From the NCBI RefSeq assembly GCF_009882935.1, contig NZ_WTVA01000001.1, positions 310,001-374,000 of the forward strand: DNA of 64,000 nt, read 5' to 3'. This stretch comes from Sneathiella chungangensis. GTDB taxonomy: Bacteria > Pseudomonadota > Alphaproteobacteria > Sneathiellales > Sneathiellaceae. This document shows positions 56,458-64,000 of the stretch, one piece after another; the stretch's first letter is position 1; the number at the start of each line of letters is the position of its first letter. A model generated the notes under the pieces. It was not told the DNA's origin and searched no databases. It saw nothing but the letters and a program-made list of their open reading frames with translations. Both the position numbers and the translations under genes were made by a program.

Positions 56458-57507
56458 TTAGCTCTGCAATACCACCCGGCCGACGATCTTTCCGGCGCGC
56501 AGATCCTCAAGGGTATTGTAGGCCTCCTTCATCGGGCGGGGCGTGATGGCGAGTTCGCTCAGCTTGCCCGCCTTGGCGAGTTCCATCAGTTCCCGCATTT
56601 CACGAAGATTGCCCACATAACTTCCCTCGACCGAGATGGCCTTGATCGGAAACATGGGAAGCGGCATGGAGAAACCGCCGCCGAAAAGTCCGACGATGAC
56701 AAGCTTGCCGCCCTTCGCAAGCACCTTGGCGCCGAAAGCCGCGCTGCTTTCCGCACCGACAAAATCGATGGTGGCATTGACGCCGCCGCCGGTGGTTCCC
56801 ATGAAACTCTTGAAGGCCGCAGGATCGGAGGGATCTATGGCGGCGACCGCACCCGCCTTGATTCCCGCGTCGCGCTTCGCCGGATCGATATCAGCGACGT
56901 AAATCTCTGCATCGGTGACGGATTTCGCGATCGCCATGGCCGCAAGACCAACGCCGCCCGCGCCAATGATCAAAAGCTTGCCGCCGTCCGTGCGGGATTT
57001 GACCTTCTGAAGCGCGCTGTAGGCCGTCAGACCCGAACAGGTATAGGTGCAAGCCAGATCCTTCGAGAGCGCGCCATAATCGAGCAAATAGCGCGAATGC
57101 GGCACCAGCAGCGTATCGGCATACCCCCCCGCCACATCGATGCCGAGCTGGCGCGGGCGACTGCAGAGCTGCTCCTCTCCGGATTCGCAAATGGCGCATT
57201 TGCCGCAGCCGATCCAGGGATAGACCACCCGCTTGTCACCGACCTTCACATCCGTGACATTCTCGCCCACGGCCGCAACCGTTCCGACAATTTCATGGCC
57301 GAGCGTATGTGGCAGTTGCCGCCCGCCCCGGATATCCAGTTTTTTGTCGTTGCCGAGATCGAAATATCCCTCCCAGATATGGATATCGCTGTGGCAAACG
57401 CCGCAGGCCGTAACATCCATCAGAACCTCGTCTCCACTCACGGTGGGCGCATCGCCCGTGTTCTCGACCAGCGGCGCGCCATATTCCTCGAATTGGAAGC
57501 TTTTCAT
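56458..57507 (-). CDS. Zinc-dependent alcohol dehydrogenase
   Basis: Medium-chain dehydrogenase/reductase, 349 residues. Catalytic zinc site: Cys38 in CGVCHSDIH and His71-Glu72 in TLGHEIVG. Structural zinc: cysteines 101, 104, 107 and 115 in CGKCAICESGEEQLC. The NAD site is GAGGVGLAAMAIAK. Substrate range of such enzymes is broad (primary alcohols). Thirty bases after the aldehyde dehydrogenase gene, suggesting oxidation of an alcohol to an acid in two steps. Confidence 0.93.
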   Translation of the reverse strand: MKSFQFEEYGAPLVENTGDAPTVSGDEVLMDVTACGVCHSDIHIWEGYFDLGNDKKLDIRGGRQLPHTLGHEIVGTVAAVGENVTDVKVGDKRVVYPWIGCGKCAICESGEEQLCSRPRQLGIDVAGGYADTLLVPHSRYLLDYGALSKDLACTYTCSGLTAYSALQKVKSRTDGGKLLIIGAGGVGLAAMAIAKSVTDAEIYVADIDPAKRDAGIKAGAVAAIDPSDPAAFKSFMGTTGGGVNATIDFVGAESSAAFGAKVLAKGGKLVIVGLFGGGFSMPLPMFPIKAISVEGSYVGNLREMRELMELAKAGKLSELAITPRPMKEAYNTLEDLRAGKIVGRVVLQS

Positions 57508-57537
57508 TTTCTGTATCCCGTTTTTCTTCCCAATCGA

Positions 57538-59043
57538 TCAGGCAATATTGATCCAGGTCGTCTTGAGCTGGGTGTATTTTTCAAGCGCATGGAGCGAGCG
57601 ATCGCGGCCGCTGCCGGACTGCTTGTAGCCACCGAATGGCGTCGACATATCCACATCGTCATAGGTATTGACCCAGACCGTACCGGCCCGGAGGGACTGC
57701 GCCAGTTGATGCGCCTTAGAGATATCCCGGGTCCAGACAGACGCCGCAAGGCCGTAGATCGTATCATTGGCGATCTTGACCCCTTCATCCATATCCTTGA
57801 AGGTGATCGTGCTGATGACGGGACCGAAAATTTCCTCACGGGCGATGGTCATGTCATTGGAGACATTGTCGAAAATCGTCGGCTCGATATAAAAGCCGCC
57901 GGTTTCTTGAAGCACCTGCTTGCCGCCATAAAACAGGCTGGCGCCCTCTTCCTGTCCCTTGTTGATATAGCCCATCACCCGGTCGGTCTGGGTTTTGTCG
58001 ACCATGGCGCCGACGACGGCTTTCGGGCTCAACGGATCGGTCGGTTGCAGGGTTTTGGCAACATTAGCAATTTTCTCGACAAGTTCGTCCTTGATGCTGT
58101 CCTGCACCACCAGGCGGGAGGCTGCCGTGCAAACCTCCCCCTGATTGAAGAAGACACCCATGGCGATCTTTTTCGCGGCAAGGTCGAGATCGGCGTCCGC
58201 CATGACCAGGCTCGGGCTCTTGCCGCCGCATTCCAGCCCGACGGCCTTGAGATTGCTTTCACCGGAATAGCGCATGAAGAGCTTGCCCACTTCGGTCGAG
58301 CCGGTGAAGGCAAGTGCATCGACGTCCATATGGCGGCCAAGGGCCTGCCCGGCGGTTTCGCCGAACCCCGGAAGCACATTGAATACCCCTTCAGGGATGC
58401 CGGCTTCCACAGCAAGCTCGGCGATGCGCAGCGCCGTCAGCGGCGACTGTTCCGCCGGCTTCAGGATCACGCTGTTGCCCGCGGCAAGCGCCGGCGCAAA
58501 TTTCCACGATCCCATCAGCAAGGGGAAGTTCCACGGAACCACACAGGCGACAACGCCAATCGGTTCGCGGGTGATCAGGGCGAGCGACCGCCGCCGGTCC
58601 GTCGGCGCGATTTCGTCATACATCTTGTCGATCGCTTCGGCATACCAGGAGATACAGCCAGCGGACCCCGGAACGTCCACCGCGCCCGCCCATTTCACGG
58701 GCTTGCCCATATCGAGACATTCCAGCAGCGCCAGCTCGTCCTTGTTTTTCATGATCAGGCCGGCGAATTTCTGCAACACCGATTTGCGCTTTGCCGGCGC
58801 TGCGCGCGACCAGGCGCCGGAGTCAAATGCGGCACGCGCGGCGGCAACGGCACGATTGACGTCCTCGACATCGCAGGCGGCGACTTTCGTCAGAACGCGG
58901 CCATCAACCGGGCTGACGCAATCGAATGTTTTCCCGGAGGCCGCATCGACATACTGGCCATTGATAAAGGCCTTGTTGCGGATCGTGATCTGGCTTTCCA
59001 GTTTCTCCCAATCTTCGCGTGTGGGGGCAGGTGCTGCGGACAT
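57538..59043 (-). CDS. NAD(P)+ aldehyde dehydrogenase, PuuC-like
   Basis: 501 residues from ATG 59043 with AGAGGA upstream (an ATG at 59079 would add 12). VVPWNFPLLMGSWKFAPALA, FTGSTEVGK and the general-base glutamate in GLECGGKSPSL precede the catalytic cysteine in FNQGEVCTAASRL. The C-terminus SGSGRDRSLHALEKYTQLKT resembles PuuC, the gamma-glutamyl-gamma-aminobutyraldehyde dehydrogenase of putrescine breakdown, and related 4-guanidinobutyraldehyde enzymes. No other putrescine genes are nearby, so the substrate remains open. Confidence 0.9.
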   Translation of the reverse strand: MSAAPAPTREDWEKLESQITIRNKAFINGQYVDAASGKTFDCVSPVDGRVLTKVAACDVEDVNRAVAAARAAFDSGAWSRAAPAKRKSVLQKFAGLIMKNKDELALLECLDMGKPVKWAGAVDVPGSAGCISWYAEAIDKMYDEIAPTDRRRSLALITREPIGVVACVVPWNFPLLMGSWKFAPALAAGNSVILKPAEQSPLTALRIAELAVEAGIPEGVFNVLPGFGETAGQALGRHMDVDALAFTGSTEVGKLFMRYSGESNLKAVGLECGGKSPSLVMADADLDLAAKKIAMGVFFNQGEVCTAASRLVVQDSIKDELVEKIANVAKTLQPTDPLSPKAVVGAMVDKTQTDRVMGYINKGQEEGASLFYGGKQVLQETGGFYIEPTIFDNVSNDMTIAREEIFGPVISTITFKDMDEGVKIANDTIYGLAASVWTRDISKAHQLAQSLRAGTVWVNTYDDVDMSTPFGGYKQSGSGRDRSLHALEKYTQLKTTWINIA

Positions 59044-59154
59044 GCTTTTTTCCTCTTTTATCTTATTGATGTCAGACAATATTTAATTGATATCGAGAAT
59101 ACCCAATGCCTCCTCTTCGTGAAAGCCTTACTTTGACCGATGGCTCAAAAAAAA

Positions 59155-59193
59155 TTGTTTGATTGCCAACTGACAGTTAAACAATTTTATTGT
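59155..59193. promoter_or_regulatory. Operator-like dyads in the aldh-lysR intergenic region
   Basis: Two overlapping symmetric elements lie in the 196 bases between the divergent genes: TTGTTT (59155-59160) with AAACAA (59179-59184), and ACAATTTTATTGT (59181-59193). LysR regulators usually bind such AT-rich dyads, so this is a candidate site for control of both directions. Confidence 0.5.
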
Positions 59194-59239
59194 ATAACCT
59201 TTTCTTACCAAGACGCTCCGTTCCCGATAGGATAAATTT

Positions 59240-60157
59240 ATGGTTCCGGGAAACATCAACCTGACCCAATTGCAGACTTTCCTCTGGGTGGCGACGCTAC
59301 GCAGTTTCCGCAAAACGGCCGAAAAACTGAATACAACTCAACCCGCAATTTCATCGCGTATCGCCCGGCTTGAAGAAACATTGGGTGTTCGCCTGTTCGA
59401 GCGCGATACCAGCTTTATCCGGTTGACGGCGAAGGGTCTCGAGCTTGTGCCCTACGCGGAGAAGCTCTTGCGGACATCCGCGCTCCTGGTGGATCGCATC
59501 GGGCAGAATGAAGATCTTGCGGGCATCCTCCGCCTTGGCGTATCGGAGACAATTGTTCATACCTGGCTTCCCGCCTTTATCACCGGCCTGCACCGCAAAT
59601 ACCCGACGATCGAGGTCGAGATCGTCGTCGATGCGACCATCAACCTCCGCCGGGAGCTTACGGAAAGATCGCTCGATTTCGCCTTTCTGATGGGACCACT
59701 TTCCGATTTTCAGATAGAGAACCATGATCTTATCGAATTTGAAATCGTCTGGGCCGCCTCCCCGTCTCTCAATATCCAGACGGCGCGGCCCGTCACGTTG
59801 GATGAACTCGCCGATAACCCGCTGATCACCTATGCGCGAAATACGCGGCCCTATGCGGAACTGGCCCGCCAGCTTCGTAAATATACCGAACTTCCGGCGC
59901 GGATATTTCCGTCAAGCTCGCTCGCCGCGATCCTGCGGATGGCGCTGGACGGCATCGGCGTCGCAACCTTGCCGCGGCAAATGATCCAGAAGGAACTGGC
60001 GAATGGAAGCCTTCAGGAAATCCAGTGTGAATGGCGGCCACCCCGCCTGAAATTCACCGCCTCCTACCCGACGGAGCCCTATAATCCCGTGACCGAAAAA
60101 ATCATCGACCATGCGCTGGAAATTACCCGTGCGTACCAGAAACAGGCCGCCAGGTAA
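59240..60157 (+). CDS. LysR family transcriptional regulator
   Basis: 305 residues. The N-terminal winged helix-turn-helix includes TAEKLNTTQPAISSRIARLE and LFERDTSFIRLTAKG; the effector domain follows from about residue 90 (LRLGVSETIVHTWLPAF). Divergent from the aldh-adh pair and upstream of the DUF1445-TRAP genes, so it could control either; the dyads lie on the aldh side. Confidence 0.93.
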   Translation: MVPGNINLTQLQTFLWVATLRSFRKTAEKLNTTQPAISSRIARLEETLGVRLFERDTSFIRLTAKGLELVPYAEKLLRTSALLVDRIGQNEDLAGILRLGVSETIVHTWLPAFITGLHRKYPTIEVEIVVDATINLRRELTERSLDFAFLMGPLSDFQIENHDLIEFEIVWAASPSLNIQTARPVTLDELADNPLITYARNTRPYAELARQLRKYTELPARIFPSSSLAAILRMALDGIGVATLPRQMIQKELANGSLQEIQCEWRPPRLKFTASYPTEPYNPVTEKIIDHALEITRAYQKQAAR

Positions 60158-60384
60158 TTTTTTACCGTCGATAGGCTGCCCTTTAATGTAATGTTTTCGT
60201 TTAATTATTTTATCTATCTAATTATTTTATAATATTTTTCTCGAATGAAAATTACCAAAACGGATGATAAAATTAATTTATCACTAAGGCAAAAAATTAA
60301 GAATTAGATTTTATGAATTTACTGTGAGATAAATTTCCCAAGCCAATAAGGAACCCGACCTAAACAAACGGCGGAGGGAATGAC
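60158..60384. other. AT-rich intergenic region
   Basis: 227 bases, strongly A/T-rich in its first 150. It should hold the end of lysR and the promoter of the DUF1445-TRAP genes. I see several A/T tracts but no boxes I would name, and no gene. Confidence 0.5.
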
Positions 60385-61233
60385 GTGGGACAGTCGCCAG
60401 AGACATCGGAAAGAAAAGATGCCGTATCTTATCGGCAGCTCAGCAGCCTTTCCCCTTACGACGTCCGCCAGCATATCCGCAAGGGACGATACAGCGGACA
60501 GACGGCCGGATTGGGTGCCGGTCACCTGCAGGGGAATATCGCGATCGTTCCCGCCTCCCACGCCGAGGATTTTGAAACCTTCTGCCGGAACAATCCAAAA
60601 CCTTGTCCGCTGGTCGGAATGACGGAGACAGGAGATCCTATCCTGCGACGCCTCGGCAGGGATGTAGACATTCGCACCGACGTTCCGGCCTATAATATCT
60701 ATCGCGGCGGCGTCCTGGATGCGCGCGTCACCTCCCTTCTCGATATCTGGACAGATGATCTGGTCGCCTTTGTCCTCGGCTGTTCCTTTTCCTTCGAGGA
60801 AGCATTGATCCATGAGGGAATATCTCTCCGCCATATCGACGAGAACAAGACGGTATCCATGTACCGGACGACCATTCCGACCGTCGCGGCCGGGCCGTTC
60901 GTCGGGCCGCTGGTTGTTTCCATGCGCCCGCTCGACCCGAATGATATTGACCGGGCCGTCGAGATAACCCGTGAATTTCCGCAGGCGCATGGCACGCCCG
61001 TGCATATCGGCGATCCGTCGGCGATCGGAATTCGCGACATCGCGACGCCCGACTGGGGCGACGCAACCCGGTTCGAGGATGGGGAGGTCCCGGTTTTCTG
61101 GGCCTGCGGCGTCACGCCACAGGCCGCAATCGAAGCGGCGGAACTGCCGGTTTTTATCTCGCACGCCCCCGGCCATATGCTGGTCACCGATCTTGCAAGC
61201 GATGATCCGGCCTGTCTGCTGCCATCAACTTAA
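60385..61233 (+). CDS. DUF1445/YcsI-type putative hydro-lyase
   Basis: 282 residues. The start is GTG at 60385 with GGAGGGAA upstream. The family hallmarks GLGAGHLQGNIAIVP, CPLVGMTETGDP, PAYNIYRGG, VLGCSFSFEEALIHEG, HIGDPSAIGI and VPVFWACGVTPQ are all present; relatives include YcsI and the catalytic part of D-glutamate cyclase. Probably a cytoplasmic lyase/cyclase for a hydroxy or amino acid. Placed 30 bases before a TRAP transporter, so it likely acts on the imported compound, whose identity is unknown. Confidence 0.9.
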   Translation: MGQSPETSERKDAVSYRQLSSLSPYDVRQHIRKGRYSGQTAGLGAGHLQGNIAIVPASHAEDFETFCRNNPKPCPLVGMTETGDPILRRLGRDVDIRTDVPAYNIYRGGVLDARVTSLLDIWTDDLVAFVLGCSFSFEEALIHEGISLRHIDENKTVSMYRTTIPTVAAGPFVGPLVVSMRPLDPNDIDRAVEITREFPQAHGTPVHIGDPSAIGIRDIATPDWGDATRFEDGEVPVFWACGVTPQAAIEAAELPVFISHAPGHMLVTDLASDDPACLLPST

Positions 61234-61263
61234 ATAAAAGGTTTATTAAAAAGGGAGAAAGTT

Positions 61264-62319
61264 ATGAAGATACTGAAAAAAATCTGCACCGGAATGGCGA
61301 TGGTCGCCGCTTTCGGTGCGTTCACTGTCACCGCGAAGGCGGACGATCCCGTCATGATCAAGGCGGTTGGCACCTGGGGAAATCTTCCCAATTACCAGAA
61401 ACATGAAGGACCGTTCTGGAACGAGAAAATTTCCGCCGCGACCGGTGGTGCAATTGTCGGCGATATCAAGCCGCAAACCGAGCTTGGCCTCAAGGGCTTC
61501 GAAATCATGCGTCTTCTGAAACTTGGCGTTTATGATTACGCCCATGGGCTGCCGGGATATGTCGCGGCGGAAAACCCGGTCTTTGAGGGGGCCGATCTTT
61601 CCACTATCACGCAAGATATCGACACCCAGCGCAAAGTCGCCGAGGCCTATTTCCCGATTTTGGAAAAGGCCGTCGCCGATATATACAATGCCAAGTTGCT
61701 GCAGCTGTATCCGTTCCCGAGCCAGATGCTCTGGTGCAAGGGAGAGGTTAGCAAAATCGATGACCTGGAGGGCAAGAAAATACGCGTTTATGCGACAACC
61801 CTCGGCGATTTCGTTGAAGGTGTTGGCGGCACCAGCGTGACCGTCCCCTTCGCTGAAGTGATCCCAGCGCTTGAAAAGGGCGTTGTTGACTGTGCGATTA
61901 CCGGCACCATGTCGGCCTATTCCGCAAAATGGTACCAGGTTGCCGATTACGGCTATACCATGCGGGTTGGCTGGGGCCTCGCCTTCGGCGCCATGAATAT
62001 GGACAAATGGAATGCGCTTGGCCCGGAAAAGCAAGCCACGCTGCAAGCGGAGCTCGACAAGCTGACCGACGCCATGTGGGCGGAAACGGCAACGGAAGAT
62101 GCCATTGCACTGGATTGTCTGTCGGGCAAGAAATGCGACATTGGCGAAGCCGCCAGCATGACTTTGATCACGCCGAGCGCGGATGATCTCAAGGCGCGCG
62201 ACCAGATTGCCAAGGATGTCATTCTCGCCCGCTGGGCAGAGCGCTGCGGCGCGGATTGTGCGGCGGACTGGAATGCAACAGTCGGCAAAATTACGGGTAT
62301 GCAGGCGACCGCCAAATAG
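61264..62319 (+). CDS. dctP: TRAP transporter substrate-binding protein (DctP/TAXI-type fold)
   Basis: 351-residue periplasmic binding protein with a signal peptide ending TAKA-DDP. The conserved carboxylate-binding arginine is Arg174 in GKKIRVYAT, and EVIPALEKGVVDCAITG is the DctP-type signature. The mature part has six cysteines (158, 210, 285, 291, 328, 332), unusual for this family and able to form disulfides. The ligand is unknown but is presumably a carboxylate. Confidence 0.93.
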   Translation: MKILKKICTGMAMVAAFGAFTVTAKADDPVMIKAVGTWGNLPNYQKHEGPFWNEKISAATGGAIVGDIKPQTELGLKGFEIMRLLKLGVYDYAHGLPGYVAAENPVFEGADLSTITQDIDTQRKVAEAYFPILEKAVADIYNAKLLQLYPFPSQMLWCKGEVSKIDDLEGKKIRVYATTLGDFVEGVGGTSVTVPFAEVIPALEKGVVDCAITGTMSAYSAKWYQVADYGYTMRVGWGLAFGAMNMDKWNALGPEKQATLQAELDKLTDAMWAETATEDAIALDCLSGKKCDIGEAASMTLITPSADDLKARDQIAKDVILARWAERCGADCAADWNATVGKITGMQATAK

Positions 62320-62336
62320 ACCCGAAACAAAAACCG

Positions 62337-62367
62337 CGGAGGCCGGTGGGTAAAAAGCCGGCCTCCG
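62337..62367 (+). promoter_or_regulatory. Strong hairpin between dctP and dctQ
   Basis: CGGAGGCCGG (62337-62346) and CCGGCCTCCG (62358-62367), ten base pairs, without a run of T residues. It probably stabilises or processes the mRNA so that the binding protein exceeds the membrane subunits, a common arrangement in such operons. Confidence 0.65.
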
Positions 62368-62392
62368 TCAATAATTTGCAGGGAGAAGCGCG

Positions 62393-62956
62393 ATGATAAA
62401 CAGGTTACTGGGATCATTCGAGGCAATATCGAAACGTCTCGTCTGGCTGGGCGGGATCATGCTGATTGGGGCCGCCTTTCTCGTCACGATCGATGTATTT
62501 GCCAGGAAATTTCTGAATATAAGCCTCGCCGGATCGGACGAGCTTTCCGGATACGCCTTCGGTATGTCAACGAGCCTTGCCTTCGCCTATGCGCTGCTCA
62601 GCCGCGCCAATATCCGCGTCGATGCCTTTTATCATCTGTTTCCGCGATGGGGCCGCGTCGCGTCCGATATTATCGGGCTTGCCCTCCTCCTCGGATTTAT
62701 CGGCCTGATCGCCTATCTCGGGTTCAATCTGCTGACGGACAGCTTTTTCCATGGATCGCGGTCAATCACGCCGCTGCGCACGCCGCTCGCCATCCCGCAA
62801 ACCGTCTGGTGGCTGGGCCTTGCCTTCGCGCTGCTGACCGGCCTTCTCATCCTCGTCGCCTCCCTCCATGCCGTCTTCAGGAAGGACTGGGCGACCATCC
62901 AGCGCCTCGTCGGCGTCAAGTCCGTCGATGAACAGATCGACGAAGAAACAGCCTGA
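62393..62956 (+). CDS. dctQ: TRAP transporter small permease (DctQ)
   Basis: 187 residues, four membrane helices (about 18-38, 58-76, 92-112 and 138-160), the DctQ layout. The family signature is visible in FARKFLNISLAGSDELSGYA. Forms the membrane complex with DctM. Eleven bases precede the dctM gene. Confidence 0.92.
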   Translation: MINRLLGSFEAISKRLVWLGGIMLIGAAFLVTIDVFARKFLNISLAGSDELSGYAFGMSTSLAFAYALLSRANIRVDAFYHLFPRWGRVASDIIGLALLLGFIGLIAYLGFNLLTDSFFHGSRSITPLRTPLAIPQTVWWLGLAFALLTGLLILVASLHAVFRKDWATIQRLVGVKSVDEQIDEETA

Positions 62957-62967
62957 GGAGACCTGCC

Positions 62968-64000
62968 ATGTTGTTTCAAGCGATCTTCATTCTCCTCGGC
63001 CTCGTGGCGCTCGGTATCCCGATCGCCGCGGCGCTCGCCTGGCTGGCCCTGTCGCTCAATTTCAGCTTCTCTTCAAGCCCGCTCTATCTCGCACTTGGCG
63101 ATATTGCCTGGCAGAACAGCACCGAATTCCTGCTGGTGGCGATCCCGATGTTCGTCCTCCTCGGCGAGCTGCTGTTGCGGTCCGGCATTGCCTCAAAGAT
63201 GTATGAAGGAATGGTGCAATGGCTGAGCTGGCTGCCCGGCGGCCTGATGCATTCGAATATCGGCGCCTGCTCCCTGTTCGCGGCAACCTCGGGCTCAAGC
63301 GTTGCCACGGCCGCGACAATTGGCACCGTGGCCCTCCCCGAAGTTCAGAAACGCAATTATAATGAGCGGCTGTTCCTTGGGACACTTGCTGCCGGCGGAA
63401 CGCTCGGCATCCTTATCCCGCCGTCGATCAACCTGATCCTCTATGGCCTGCTCACCGATACTTCCGTGCCGGAACTGTACCTTGCCGGCTTCCTTCCCGG
63501 CCTCCTCCTAGCCGGGCTTTTTATGCTCACGGTCATTGTTGCCTGCTTCTTCCGTAAAAGCTGGGGCGGCAGCAAGGTCGATGTTACCTGGAAAACGCGC
63601 ATTGGCAGTCTTCCGGGCCTTCTCCCCCCGCTTGGTATCTTCCTCGTCGTTGTCGGCTCGATTTATGCGGGTCTTGCAACACCGACGGAAGCCGCCTCTC
63701 TCGGCGTCGTTGCGGCGCTCGGACTTGCCGCCGCCAACAAAACTCTCAGCATCGACATGCTGAAGGCGGCGATTGAGGGAACCATGCGGACGACGGCGAT
63801 GATCATGCTGATCATTCTGGCCGCGATATTCCTGAATTTTATCCTGGCGACCATCGGCCTGACGCAGGCGTTGACGCAGGCCATCGTTGATCTTGGCTGG
63901 ACGCCGTTCCAGACGATGCTGATGATCATCGGTTTCCTAATCCTGCTCGGGTGCTTTATGGAAACCCTGTCAATGCTGCTGACGACTGCCCCGCTCCTTG
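62968..64000 (+). CDS. dctM: TRAP transporter large permease (DctM), 3' end cut off
   Basis: Ion-coupled transport subunit. The visible 344 residues start MLFQAIFILLGLVALGIPIA and include FAATSGSSVATAATIGTVA, GGTLGILIPPSINLILYG and GSIYAGLATPTEAASLGVVA, the DctM hallmarks. The full length should be about 430 residues, so roughly 80-90 are lost beyond position 64000. Confidence 0.95.
   Translation, partial: MLFQAIFILLGLVALGIPIAAALAWLALSLNFSFSSSPLYLALGDIAWQNSTEFLLVAIPMFVLLGELLLRSGIASKMYEGMVQWLSWLPGGLMHSNIGACSLFAATSGSSVATAATIGTVALPEVQKRNYNERLFLGTLAAGGTLGILIPPSINLILYGLLTDTSVPELYLAGFLPGLLLAGLFMLTVIVACFFRKSWGGSKVDVTWKTRIGSLPGLLPPLGIFLVVVGSIYAGLATPTEAASLGVVAALGLAAANKTLSIDMLKAAIEGTMRTTAMIMLIILAAIFLNFILATIGLTQALTQAIVDLGWTPFQTMLMIIGFLILLGCFMETLSMLLTTAPLL

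Noticed and set aside
56443-59136. Plus-strand open frame of 897 codons opposite the alcohol and aldehyde dehydrogenase genes
   Set aside because: It is antisense to two genes with intact motifs, has no family likeness and is His/Arg/Gly-rich, as expected from the reverse of GC-biased codons.

Overview
The window is ordinary chromosome of a free-living, aerobic alphaproteobacterium, with roughly 55-60% GC genes and AT-rich intergenic gaps. The evidence is the complete 14-gene nuoA-N operon followed by birA, coaX, RNase J, mce and a DUF1467 gene, the short bacterial-type ProRS lacking the editing insert, the tig-clpP-clpX-lon-hup block, glnB-glnA, and an alphaproteobacterial-style ParE. TRAP and Liv-type transporters with aromatic catabolism fit a marine heterotroph. 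A Sneathiella- or Rhodospirillales-like genus is my guess from memory, not from a search.

Layout. 1-21.5 kb, all minus strand: a long head-to-tail gene run read from right to left, nuoA to nuoN (proton-pumping NADH dehydrogenase), then birA, coaX, rnj, mce, a DUF1467 membrane protein, a small exported protein, proS, lolC/E and the start of lolD (cut by the window edge). Many junctions overlap by 1-10 bases, so translation is probably coupled. 21.7-23 kb: tRNA-Asp and tRNA-Val (minus) around one plus-strand SDR gene. 23-29.9 kb, minus: hup, lon, clpX, clpP, tig (with an unusual Lys/Ala-rich tail) and tRNA-Leu, a protein-quality-control block. 30-33.4 kb, minus: a small unknown gene, the NAD(P)HX repair enzyme and an amidase. 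33.5-35 kb: a small membrane protein, an Rrf2 regulator with an AhpD-like protein and an apparent autoregulatory dyad, then tRNA-His. 35-40.6 kb: two divergent aminotransferases, slyX, a DUF3253 gene, glnB (with a near-consensus sigma-54 promoter), glnA and a thioesterase. 40.7-45.1 kb: parE, an alpha/beta hydrolase and an RhlE-like DEAD-box helicase.

45.2-56.4 kb, plus strand: a catabolic region. It holds a stand-alone Lrp ligand-binding domain, a five-gene Liv-type ABC importer, a GGDEF protein, and then paaG-paaI-thiolase-paaK and a DUF2461 gene. The simplest reading is uptake of an aromatic acid such as phenylacetate, its CoA activation and the lower steps of the Paa route; the ring epoxygenase paaABCDE and the ring-cleavage enzyme paaZ are not in the window. 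56.4-60.2 kb: an alcohol dehydrogenase and a PuuC-like aldehyde dehydrogenase divergent from a LysR regulator. 60.4 kb to the end: a DUF1445 (YcsI-type) enzyme and a DctP-DctQ-DctM TRAP transporter, DctM being cut by the edge.

I found no prophage, insertion sequence, CRISPR array, defence island or clearly new multi-gene system. The best leads are the trigger-factor tail, the Rrf2/AhpD-like pair with its dyad, the DUF1445-TRAP unit of unknown substrate, and the aromatic uptake/Paa cluster with its operator-like dyad and embedded GGDEF gene.
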